Shown one piece after another: positions 44,999 to 55,618 of a stretch of 64,000 bases of DNA. Position 1 is the first letter of the stretch; each line of letters begins with the position of its first letter. The stretch covers positions 184,101,754-184,165,753 of the forward strand of contig NC_068938.1 in assembly GCF_016801865.2 (NCBI RefSeq), read 5' to 3'. The DNA is from Culex pipiens pallens (lineage: Eukaryota; Arthropoda; Insecta; Diptera; Culicidae). The notes under the pieces were generated by a model. The model was not told where the DNA came from, searched no databases, and saw only the letters and a list, made by a program, of their open reading frames with translations. The translations under genes and the position numbers were made by a program.

Positions 44999-45962
44999 CT
45001 TTAGAATAAATGAATCTCATTTGGAGGTTTCAGGACCAAAGAGCTCAAAACTAAAAATATTTTTCTGTGGATTTTCAGGATGTTTGCGAAAAATATAAAG
45101 TAAATAAATTAAAAACATTGGTGAAAATCCATTAGCAAGATTTTGAGATATGTTTTTTTGAAAAAAAAAAAAACGGATTTCAGTATATCAACCAAACTTG
45201 TACGTACGTCTCCAGCAAAATTCAGTAAGTGGGAATTCATTTCGTAATCTTAAAAAATATTTTCAGATGTAAGCTCTTAGGACCTTTACATCAGCAAACT
45301 AAGATGTCATTTGATTTATAAGTAGCCATGCCAGATATACAGATAAATCTGTATTTTACAGAATTTCGATCTTAAAAATGACAAAAATCTGTGCATACAG
45401 TTTTTTTTTAAACATTCTATTTAAAAATTTCAACAATTTGGTAATTGAATTATGCTTTAATATGATTTAAAACTTTAAATCTGCTATTAAAAAAAAAAAT
45501 GTCTGCTATGGCTTCGAATTTGACATGATACAGATAAAATACAGATCTCCCATAAAATAATCTGACATTGTTGTTTATAAGTGTTTTCAGCTATGTTTTA
45601 ATTTTTTCGATTTTTTTATTTTTCCCGCAATTAGGAGGTAAATTTAAGCAACTTTTGTTCTACGAATAACTTTACTTCTCTTGTTTTATTTTTAGTAAAA
45701 AAACCTGCAAAAACATTTAGGACTGATCATTAATTGAGTTTTTTTAGATTATTTAAGATTTACTTCCATGAATTTGGCATGGTTAATGAAAATTTAACCA
45801 AAAACTAAACTTTATCGGACAAAAAAACCATCTCAAAATATTGCAATTTCATAAAGCAATTTGTAGATTTGCACAAATTAAAAAAAACACGTTTAAAGAA
45901 ACAATACAGAATTTTGATAAATTTAAATATACAAATTAATCATTATTTTCTTCAATACTCAC

Positions 45963-46154
45963 ATGAATGTTGATGATCCGCGGCAGCGGATGCTTCGTGT
46001 TCGCACCGCCCTCGATCGCGATGCCGAGGATGGGCTTCGACTTTTTCACCGTGATGTGGAGGTTCCCTCGGTGGTCAGGTACAATGTGGGGCGGCTGGTC
46101 CTGGCACTGCTCCAGCGAGGAGCCGTTCTGGTCCATCGGCAGCCGCTGCATCGA
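45963..46154 (-). CDS. dysc: Whirlin/dysc-like PDZ scaffold, exon with PDZ start
   Basis: 64 codons in phase 0 between CGTCCCAG|TCG and ATTCAT|GTGAGT. A proline/glutamine-rich linker is followed by GNLHITVKKSKPILGIAIEG then GANTKHPLPRIINIH. LGIAIEGG is the carboxylate-binding loop, and GGANT--PLPRI is characteristic of the C-terminal PDZ of whirlin, shared with Drosophila Dyschronic. Whirlin organises stereociliary and photoreceptor complexes in vertebrates; fly Dysc is known to be needed for circadian locomotor output and for the presynaptic BK channel Slowpoke. A cytoplasmic scaffold role at neuronal membranes is therefore likely by homology. Orthology rests on this domain only; the first two PDZ domains would lie outside the window. 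Confidence 0.88.
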
Positions 46155-47140
46155 CTGGGACGAAAGTCAATTTTGAACAGTTAGTGGGATGCGTTTTGAG
46201 GGGGGGTTTTAAATATCAGCTTTGGGACGATTTCCCAACGGGGTGTTTTTTTTACTTCTCAGACAAATTACACTGGAAATTACGAGTTTTAAGCGCAAGC
46301 TTCTTCTGATTAGTTGAACTCTCTTTTTGATGCTGACTTATTCAAATAATCAGAAGTATTTAAACAACTTGAATCAAAGATACAATGAGAATACACCGGA
46401 ACTATGAAAACACATTTGAATGAGTAAGTTGAACGTTACCTAAATATGAATTGTTTCAAAAATACGTGCTCAAAAATACTTTGAAATCTAAAATACATCT
46501 ACAAAAGAAAAAAAAGTTTTTTATTCGTGCTTTTCATCACTAAACTACTTGCAAAAAATGGTTTCAGCCTAAACTACTGCGTTAGCTGTCGATATTGATG
46601 GCATGATCTGTGAGTATGATGATATTTTTTGCAGCTGAAATGTTCGAGAGACTACACACTAAATCTTGAATGATCACAACCAGCCTCAACAACACTAAAT
46701 TTGTAAACAAAATCTTCGCAAAAACAAACGAACATAACTCACACACTTGGTCAAGTAACTCACATTCCACTACTGTAACGCTTGTAACGTGTGATTTTTT
46801 TTATTGTCATTGATTTTGCTGCTGTGTAACATGAAAACGCAATCTAGCACAATAGTTTTGATTTATTTTTTTGGTTTTTGTCGTAATCGATTCTAGGCAA
46901 AAAACTGTCTCACTATCTTAAAATAATAAACGAAATGACAACAATACAAACAAAACAAAAAAAAAATAGAAATTTCAACAACACTGGCAACACTGCAAAA
47001 CGGGGGGCTGTCATTGGTTAGTTCAAAATGGCGGAACAGATCATCATTGTTACACTTGACAAACAGGGGTGTAGGGGGGCGGGGATTTTTTTTTTCGCTG
47101 TTGATGTTTTGCTGAATTGTTTCAATAGTGTGACATTTAC
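46155..47140 (-). other. dysc intron, unique sequence
   Basis: No mobile element recognised; AT-rich with a few GC-richer patches. Nothing supports a gene. Confidence 0.5.
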
Positions 47141-47230
47141 CTGATGCCGTCTGACACCTGCATCGGATCCCAACAGCGATCCACCTTCATCTTTCATATC
47201 AAAACTTCTCGACAACTTTGTCGCTAACTC
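47141..47230 (-). CDS. dysc: dysc-like gene, upstream internal exon (linker)
   Basis: 30 codons, phase 0 on both sides, between GTGTGTAG|GAG and CGGCATCAG|GTAAATG. It encodes ELATKLSRSFDMKDEGGSLL then GSDAGVRRHQ, a polar linker without a known domain. The strand, phase and position, 1 kb upstream of the PDZ exon, suit membership of the same gene. It could be alternatively spliced, since phase 0 boundaries allow skipping. Confidence 0.6.
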
Positions 47231-48461
47231 CTACACACGGGCACATTTCAGAAAGGGATTTATTTTTGAGTTTGTATTGGTGATGGTGGTGGTGTTGTTG
47301 TAGTTGGGTTTTAAGTGTATTTTTTTTGGTTTAACAAGTTGGTAGTTTCGAAAAGAAGATTTTCGGGGGGAAGAAAGGAAACACAGTTTAAAATGAGAAA
47401 ATTGTTCACTTACAAATAAGTTTTTTTTTGTAAAACATTAAAACTAATAATTGACGCTTGGACAAAACACAGATTTGAAAAAGGGAAGTGTAGGTGTGTT
47501 TGTGAACTAAGAGAGAAAAGAAAACATTTGTGTTTTTGTGTTGTCAAATTTTCTGTTCTAGGAGCAAACAAATCAGGGAGAAAATCAATCAAATTATATC
47601 AAAAGAGAAAACAGTGTTCCTAGTTCTAATGTATCACTTCCCTAAGCTCAAACAGTGTTGCTGACACTGGGGGAAAACGGGGAGCACGGGGTTCCTTATA
47701 TCTGTGAAACACGAGTTTTGTGTTGCAATTAGCTCTGTCGAATGTCTGTACAATGTTTTTTTTTATTGCTGAGCTTTTTGGCAACGGAAGTATATGTGTG
47801 TTTGCTCTAAGCTGCTGGCAACTGCTGTTAAAGCCCTATGCCATGATTTGTGTGGCGTTTCTACAGCCTATTTACAGGTGGTGTGGTGTCGACTTAGTGC
47901 TAAATGCTGCTGAATTTGGAGGAAACGCTTGGTGTGCATATTTCGTCACAAGGGACGAATGAAGCTAGGACTACTGCCAAACGAGAAGCTTTTCTTTTTT
48001 GTTTTTTTTTTTTGAGTGGTTTTTCTAATAATGATTTTTTTACTTTTGAAATCAGACAAAAAATATTCCGGAAAACAACCCCCAAGGAAATTGTAATTTT
48101 TTGAAATTTATGTACAAAAAAGCATTGTTTCAAAATCAAAATGATATGCAATTAGATTTTTTATTTAAGAAAAAGTCATTCACCAACAACTAATATGAAA
48201 TTGATTTTCGTAAAACTGTGCTCTAAGGGGAAAAAATGTCCCTGATCACAAATTCAAGGTATATTTTTTGATATTTTATGACGGAGGGCGGTACGATCCC
48301 TTACATTTTTATGTTTTTGTTAACTAAGAAGAAGAAAAAAAAGAATAATAGCATTTTCATATTCAACTGTCAAATGCAGATTGCAATCACTAAACATTAT
48401 TATGATTTTTTAAGCAGGGTTGAAATGATTTCAGGCTTGCGGTATTTCGATGGTTTCTATA

Positions 48462-48612
48462 CCAAAAATCATGATTTTCTGAGTTCAATATCCCAATATT
48501 CATACGATTTTTTCAGTTCAACCCATATAACCATTTTTTTGGCTGAAGTACCTGAACTCAAAAAATCGTATGAAAAAGTGGAATATTGAACTCAGAAAAT
48601 CATGATTTTTGG
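48462..48612. mobile_element. 151-bp hairpin MITE, perfect 30-bp terminal repeats, TA duplication
   Basis: The first and last 30 bases (beginning CCAAAAATCATGATTTTCTG) are perfect inverted repeats. TA flanks both ends (48460-48461 and 48613-48614). The inner part also pairs (CATACGATTTTTTC with AAAAAATCGTATG). Perfect ends suggest a young copy. Confidence 0.88.
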
Positions 48613-48756
48613 TAAGCGGTAGGCTGTATATAATTGTCTAAGTGTGTTTGTTACAATGTCATATTATTGTTAAAAATCACTACCTCATTAATAAAACTGA
48701 AAAATGAAACAAAAATTTCAACGCTTTCTTCTGTGACAAAATTGCCTAAATGCTGA

Positions 48757-49189
48757 AATAGTAGTTTATGCAACAAGTTGCAAAAAGAGGATTTTTTCAG
48801 CACGAGTCGTACATTTATCCAACGAGGTTCACCGAGTTGGATAAATACGACGAGTGCTGAAAAAATCAAGTTTTGCAACGAGTTCCATACAACATTTTTT
48901 TCAATTTCGAAAAACACCCATTGAGTGAAATTTTAAGTCGAATTTTCATGTATTTTGTCAATAAATTGTTTCAATCAAAAAAATGTTGAAAAGTGTTACT
49001 TTTCGAAACAAGTGCTGAAAAGTTCTACTTTTCAGCACCTATTTCAGTGCTGAAAAGAAGAACTTTTCAGCATTTATTTTGAAAAGTGTTGCTATTCGAT
49101 TCTGTTATTTTTGGTACAGAAAAGTAGGCTATTTCGTCGTTCAAGAATGACAGGAAAAGTAAGTTGTTTCACGACGGAATTGCAAAAAT
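48757..49189 (+). mobile_element. Self-complementary repeat with CAGCACGAGTCG core, copy 1
   Basis: Shared with 62750-63155 almost base for base at both ends. The core TTTTTTCAGCACGAGTCGTA pairs with TACGACGAGTGCTGAAAAAA around GTTCACCGAGTTGG, followed by repeated GTGCTGAAAAG words. Here it appears to extend to about 49310. Confidence 0.75.
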
Positions 49190-49607
49190 ATCATTTCAGC
49201 ACGCATTTGAGTGCTGAAAAATCTACTTTTCAACTCTTGTATCCAAAAGTTAGACTTTTCAGCTCTTGTATCGAAAGTAACATTTTTCCACACTGTTTTG
49301 GTTACACAGTTGATGTCAAAAAAGCGAAGAAAAAAACGTTTTACTGAAACATCCAACAGAAAAGTGTTTTCCGGAACTGCAAAAAAAATTACGACTCATT
49401 CTGAAAAAATATTGCATTATAGACGTACTTTTTGTAAAGTTCTGAGACTTTCGAATAAAAAATCAAACATTCACCAATTTTATTCATTTTCTTCACTTGG
49501 TTTACTTTTAAGAATAGTTATTTTAATTTTAAAGATTTTTCAAGACTTTTTTCTAAGTGAAAAGAGGTTTTAGAACTATCAATTTCAACTTACTATTATA
49601 TAAAAAA

Positions 49608-51186
49608 CTAACTTAATCCACCTATGTGGTTGGAGCCTTCCTCACAACAATAGCTGTACACAAGTTTCATCTATTTTTTAAATCCGGCTTCCAAAAAGTA
49701 CATCGATATCACTTAAGAGGCCATATCTCGAGACAGGGTTGCCAGATCTTCAATGTTTTGGACTCGTTGGAAAGGTCTTTTGATAACCTAACCAACGATG
49801 GGTCGGATGATGGACCCGGACATAGTTTACATACATTTAAGTGAGATCCGGCTTCAAAAAAGTATATCAATATCACTTAAGTGGCCATATCTCGAGACAG
49901 GGTTGCCAGATCTTCAATGTTTTGGACTCATTGGAAAGGTCTTTTGATAACCTAACCAACAATGGGTCGGATGGTGGATCCGGACATAGTTTACATACAT
50001 TTAAGTGAGATCCGGCTTCAAAAAAGTATATCAATATCACTTAAGTGGCCATATCTCGAGACAGGGTTGCCAGATCTTCAATGTTTTGGACTCGTTGAAA
50101 AAGTCTTTTGATAACCTAACCAACATTAGGTCGGATGGTGAATCCGGACATAGTTTACATACATTTAAGTGAGATCCGGCTTCAAAAAAGTACATCAATA
50201 TCACTTAAGAGGCCATATCTCGAGACAGGGTTGCCAGATCTTCAATGTTTTGGACTCGTTGAAAAGGTCTTTTGATAACCTAACCAACGATGGGTCGGAT
50301 GATGGACCCGGACATAGTTTACATACATTTAAGTGAGATCCGGCTTCAAAAAAGTATATCAATATCACTTAAGTGGCCATATCTCGAGACAGGGTTGCCA
50401 GATCTTCAATGTTTTGGACTCATTGGAAAGGTCTTTTGATAACCTAACCAACAATGGGTCGGATGGTGGATCCGGACATAGTTTACATACATTTAAGTGA
50501 GATCCGGCTTCAAAAAAGTACATCAATATCACTTAAGAGGCCATATCTCGAGACAGGGTTGCCAGATCTTCAATGTTTTGGACTCGTTGGAAAGGTCTTT
50601 TGATAACCTAACCAACAATGGGTCGGATGGTGGATCCGGACATAGTTTACATACATTTAAGTGAGATCCGGCTTAAAAAAAGTACATCAATATCACTTAA
50701 GAGGCCATATCTCGAGACAGGGTTGCCAGATCTTCAATGTTTTGGACTCGTTGGAAAGGTCTTTTGATAACCTAACCAACAATGGGTCGGATGGTGGATC
50801 CGGACATAGTTTACATACAGTTAAGTGAGATCCAAATATATGTGAAAACACCTTTTTATACATAACTTTTGAACTACTTATCGAAACTTCAATCTGTATA
50901 AAACTCGATCCATGGGACCCTAAACCAAGTCGAATGCAACAAGTTCGGGTCAAATCGGTTCAGCCAGTGCCGAGAAACATGAACTAGTTTGTTGGTCACA
51001 TACATACATACACACACACATACACACACACATACACACACACATACACACACACATACACACAGACATTTGTTCAGTTTTTGATTCTGAGTCGATATGT
51101 ATACATGAAGGTGGGTCTACGACGTTTTTATACGAAGTTCATTTTTAGAGCAGGATTATAGCCTTACCTCAGTGAGGAAGGCAAAA
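49608..51186 (+). mobile_element. CTAACTTAATCCACC element with seven 164-bp tandem units
   Basis: Begins CTAACTTAATCCACCTATGT with GCCTTCCTCAC and ends CAGTGAGGAAGGCAAAA, so GCCTTCCTCAC/GTGAGGAAGGC are subterminal inverted repeats. Inside, a tandem array is followed by a unique block (TTCAATCTGTATAAAACTCG...), a CATA/CA microsatellite (51000-51065) and GATTCTGAGTCGATATGTAT. A shorter copy is at 60028-60922. It is non-coding; open frames on the minus strand across the units are incidental. Confidence 0.85.
49682..50829 (+). repeat. 164-bp minisatellite, seven units
   Basis: Units start at ATCCGGCTT at 49682, 49846, 50010, 50174, 50338, 50502 and 50666, and the array ends at 50830: an exact period of 164 bp with no length change. 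Each unit has CATATCTCGAGACAGGGTTG and TTTTGATAACCTAACCAAC. Units 1-2 and 4-5 share diagnostic variants (GATGGACCCGG in 1 and 4; ACTCATTGG in 2 and 5). Confidence 0.97.
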
Positions 51187-51255
51187 AACAAAGGTTTCTT
51201 TAAGAATTATATACCGCATGACTTTCGACAGAAAATAATTGTGATACTTTTCACC

Positions 51256-51474
51256 TACCGTAATCTTGGGTGAATCGGGACAACAGTCTGAATAGGGACT
51301 GCAGTTTCTAGAGCACTTAAAGCTTTAAAATTTGGAAATGGATGTACACATTTTGTTGGCCTGTGTCTGTTCTAACCGAAACCAACCAGAAAAATCAAAA
51401 TACTGTGCTCCAACATTGTTAAAACTGCTGTCTCAATTCGCCCCATGTGTCCCGATTGACCCTAGTTTACGGTA
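51256..51474. mobile_element. 219-bp TA-type MITE, TACCGTAA...GGGTGAATCGGGACA
   Basis: Left TACCGTAATCTTGGGTGAAT and right complement TACCGTAAACTAGGGTCAAT, continuing into CGGGACA. The first bases match the ends of copies A-C but the interior is different, so it is a sister family with the same terminal signature. Confidence 0.7.
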
Positions 51475-52278
51475 ATTTAGTGTTCTTGCAAAATAAATAT
51501 TCACTGAAAAATAATTAATAAATTAATAATTGTTGTTTTTGTCTAGAGCCATTAATAAACCACTAAAGTGAGAAAAATAAAACTTTTGAGGACACTCCTT
51601 TGTTCGAATCCTTAGGCAAACTTGAATGTTTGTCTCAAATATGGGCGTCATCGGTTCAAGTTTAATCGACGCTGTAGAACGTTTATATTTATGAAAAAAT
51701 TCTATGCATTAATGACTTCCTCAAATTTAATAACTTTTCAAGATTTCATCCGTTAAATCCAACTCTTTTTCAACAGATTTTTGATTTCGCCTATAGTGTC
51801 CAATTTCTGGGGGTTACAAAAATCTCGGGAAATGAAATTTTTTCAACAAATTATTAAGATATATAATGACACAATGTTGAAACGAGAAAAAGAATAAAAA
51901 TCATGCAGAAACAATGTTTTGCATGTCAAAACACTTTTCAAGAATAGGTTTAACTTTTTTCAACTCTTGAACAAAATAGAAAAAAGTTAAATTTCCGTTG
52001 AAAACTTTTCACTTTTTAACCAAAAAAAAAAAATACTGCTGCGAAATTTAAATTAAAAGAAAATTTGTGTATAAGTATGGTGTTTTCAATTTAATAGTAA
52101 TGTGTTTTCTTTCATATGCTTAATAATAATGTCTTATTGTTTATATGAAACCAGAAACCTAAAATATGATCAAAAAACGATATTTTAGCACTTTGGCTCA
52201 ATTCTGAGGGTAGATTCAGATTCAGCGGGAAAAATTACATAGAAAAACATACAGTTGAACAATTTTTGAATTTCATTA

Positions 52279-54721
52279 GGGTGGTCCCATACACTTATCC
52301 CTTGAAAATTAGACATTTTCAAATGAATATTTCTAAAGTTTAAAGCGAAACACCCCGAGATTTTTTCAGCGTTTGTAGTTCTGAATCTCCTCTTTCGAAT
52401 GCAACATGGCGCTTAAAATTTGGCTAGCGACTTTTCGAGATATTTTAAATTGGCATTTGAGCAACTCTCTACGAAATCGGCCGATTTCGACCATTTTTAT
52501 TTTTTGTATTTTTTTATTTGGCTCAAACTTTGTGGGGGCCTTCCCTATGACCAAATATGCTATTTTGTGTCATTGGTTCACCCATACAAGTCTCCATACA
52601 ATTTTGGCAGCTGTCCATACAAAAATGGTACGTAAATATTCAAACAGCTGTAACTTTTGAGTGAATTTTTTGATCAATTTGGTGTCTTCGGCAAAGTTGT
52701 AGGTATTGTTGAGGACTTTTGAGAAAAAATAGGTACACGGAAAAAAAATTTGAGGATTTTTTTATCAACTTTTTTTTTTACTTAAACTCAATTTCCCAAA
52801 ATATGTATTTTTTGATTTTCGAGATTTTTTGATATGTTTTGTGGGACAAAAATCCGCAACTTTTGAGCCATAGAGAAACATGGTCAAAAAATCTGCCGCC
52901 GAGTTATGAATTTTTGAAAAAATAGTGATTTTTGGAAAAAATCGAAGTTTCATGCAAAAACAAGTTTGACATTATTTTTAATGCAAAATTGAATTTGCAA
53001 TCGAAAAATACTTTACAGATTTTTTGATTAAGGGCTCCGTTTTCTAGATATAGTCACCGAAAGTTTGATTTTAGCGAAATATTTGCAGTTTTTCAATTTT
53101 TAAAATTAGTGACCATGAGTGACCATTTCTAAAAATATTTTTTTTGAAAAGTTCAGAAAATTTGCTATAAAATTGTATAAGAGACATTGAAGATTGGACC
53201 TCTGGTTGCTGAGATACAGCGGCTTAAAGAAAAAGAAACATGAAAATTGAAGTTTTCTAAGTCTCACCCAAACAGCCCACCATTTTCTAATGACGATATC
53301 TCAACAACTAATGGTCCGATTTCCAATGTTAATATATGAAACATTCGTGAAATTTTCCGATCTTTTCGAAAAAAATATTATGAAAATTTTTAAATCAAGA
53401 CTAGCATTTTAAATGGGCGTAATATCAATGTTTGGCCCTTTTAAAATGTTAGTCTTGATATTAAAATTTTCAAAATATTTTTTTCGAAGAGATCGGAAAA
53501 TTTCACGAATGTTTCATGCATTAACATTGAAAATCGGACCATCAATTGCTGAGATATCGTCATTAAAAAATGGTGGGCTGATTGGGTGAGACTTAGAAAA
53601 CTTCAATTTTCGTGTTTCTTTTTCTTAAAGCGGCTCTATCTCAGCAACCCGAGGTCCAATCTTCAATGTCTCCTAGACAATTTTATAGCAAATTTTCTGA
53701 ACTTTTCAAAAAAAATATTTTTAGAAATGGTCACTCATGGTCACTATTTTTGAAAATTGAAAAACTGCAAATATTTCGCTTAAATCAAACTTTTGGTGGC
53801 TATATCTTGAAAACGGAGCCCTTTATCAAAAAATCTGTAGAGTACTTTTCGATTGCAAATTCAATTTTGCATTAAAAAGTAATGTCAAACTTGTTTTTCC
53901 ATGAAACTTCATTTTTTTTCCAAAAATCACTATTTTTTTCAAAAATTCATAACTCGGCGGCAGATTTTTTGACCATGTTTCTCTATGGCTCAAAAGATGC
54001 GGATTTTTGTCCCCGAAAACATATCAAAAAATCTCGAAAATCAAAAAATACATATTTTGGGAAATTGAGTTTTAGTAAAAAAATGTTGATAAAAAAATCT
54101 GCAATTTTTTTTTCCCGTGTACCTATTTTTTTCTCAAAAGTCCTCATCAATACCTACAACTTTGCCGAAGACACCAAATTGATCAAAAAATTCACTCAAA
54201 AGTTACAGCTGTTTGAATATTTACGTACCATTTTTGTATGGACAGCTGCCAAAATTGTATGGAGACTTGTATGGGTGAACCAATGACACAAAATAGCATA
54301 TTTGGTCATAGGGAAGGCCCCCACAAAGTTTGAGCCAAATCAAAAAATACAAATAAAATCCATTTCCGGTTTTGGTAGAGAATTGCTCATTTATTTGACC
54401 TTAAAATGGCTGTAACTTCTGATTTTTAAGTCCAAATTTACTCGTCAAAAAATCAAAATGTTTTTTTAGAGCTTTAAAGTGCCCCGAATATCACTTTTCT
54501 TTAAAACTGAACCCTAAAGTGCTACGTTAAAACATGATTTTTGAAGGTTTGCTCAGGTGCTTTTTTCAAATTTGAAAGCGTAGATTACGAGATAAAATTT
54601 CGGTGTCTTGGACAAAGTGGCTTGGATTGGCAAGCCCAACAAGTTTTTAGAAGACACAAAAATCCCTACAAATATTCCTGAAAAGTTAGATTTTCCAAAT
54701 CACCCTAATCCTGAACCACCC
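52279..54721. mobile_element. 2.4 kb giant inverted repeat, GGGTGGT ends, TA duplication
   Basis: The ends GGGTGGTCCC and ...ACCACCC are next to TA on both sides. Two arms of about 940-1000 bp (from about 52430 to 53418 and 53434 to about 54420) pair almost throughout, e.g. TTTGTGGGGGCCTTCCCTAT with ATAGGGAAGGCCCCCACAAA. The loop is only 15 bases (53419-53433). The outer 150-300 bp differ between sides. Frames in the arms are not genes. Confidence 0.87.
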
Positions 54722-54931
54722 TAATTTACAACCAAATCAAAAATTGTCCTTTTAATTTGAAATAACTCTTCTGAAAACATGAAAGCTCAAAATTTCACCA
54801 TTTTTCGGAAATTCCATTTTCCACAAAATTTTGCGATCTGGACCAATTTCTGAGAAATAAAAAAAAGTGAAATATTGTTAATGGGAAATTTATGGAAATT
54901 CATAGGACGGGAAATTAAACGCTCTATTTCG

Positions 54932-55618
54932 CTTAAGGGGTTACATACATGTAGAAAATCACCAAATTTCATGTCACAGAAAATTTATTTAATCCACTAA
55001 AAATATGATTTTCAATCACTCCTGATAGTTTTATGAAGATATTACATGATTAAACTGAGTAAGAGACGATTTAAGATCAAAATTTTGCCATGCGCAAAGC
55101 GGACTGTCAAACTTTGTAAGCGTTTTTCTCAAAACACCGAGTTGATTTACCGGTGCCACGATATCTCGAGATGGGGTGAACCAAATTGGCTGAAATTTGA
55201 GGTGAAGACTCCCAAGATATATCCTGTGTGCATGACGAAGCCCGATTTTTAAATTTTGCTTTTTTTTAAAATACAAAAATGAAATACTGACGATTGTTTA
55301 TATGAAAAACATAAAAGTATTTGTATTTTTTTTAAATAAACTTTTTGAAAATCGTCCTTCTTCATGCACACGGGAATAGTTTGATCAGTCTTCACCAAAA
55401 TTTTGAGCCGATTTGGTCAAGGCAGTGTTGAGATAACGTGGCACCCGTTTTTTGAAACTGCTAACATCAAATAGCTATAACTCGGCAACGGTACAACCAA
55501 ATGGCTTCAAATTTGTTTTGTTAGTAGATGAAAATGTATATTTTAATTCCCTGAAAACAGATTAAAAAAAAAGTTCAAATGTGTGCTCAACCAACATCTG
55601 ACATTTTTACCCCTTAAG
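54932..55618. mobile_element. 687-bp element with CTTAAGGGGTWA ends
   Basis: Left CTTAAGGGGTTACATACATG and right TTTTTACCCCTTAAG are inverted. The interior contains ACCGGTGCCACGATATCTCG and a diverged inverted relation to 29470-29660. It is non-coding. Confidence 0.65.

Larger units (their letters stand above)
41769..45962 (-). other. dysc intron splitting the PDZ domain
   Basis: 4.2 kb holding the four MITEs listed separately. The remainder, 41769-42800, 43218-44024 and 44999-45962, is AT-rich with no recognised feature, apart from a palindromic AGGGTAAATATACCC near 43607. Confidence 0.6.

Noticed and set aside
45963..46184. Plus-strand frames opposite the dysc PDZ exon
   Set aside because: Antisense shadows of a well-supported coding exon with correct splice sites on the other strand.
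49211..49573. 120-codon frame after the CAGCACG repeat
   Set aside because: AT-rich, no domain, overlaps repeat sequence and another frame on the same strand.
50693..50953. 86-codon frame across the 164-bp units, and similar ones at 60150-60725
   Set aside because: 164 is not a multiple of 3, so the frame changes in every unit; no conserved protein can be encoded by the array.
53882..54286. 134-codon frame in the right arm of the giant hairpin
   Set aside because: Lies in a non-coding inverted repeat; the sister arm does not maintain it and the composition is Phe/Lys/Ser from AT-rich DNA.
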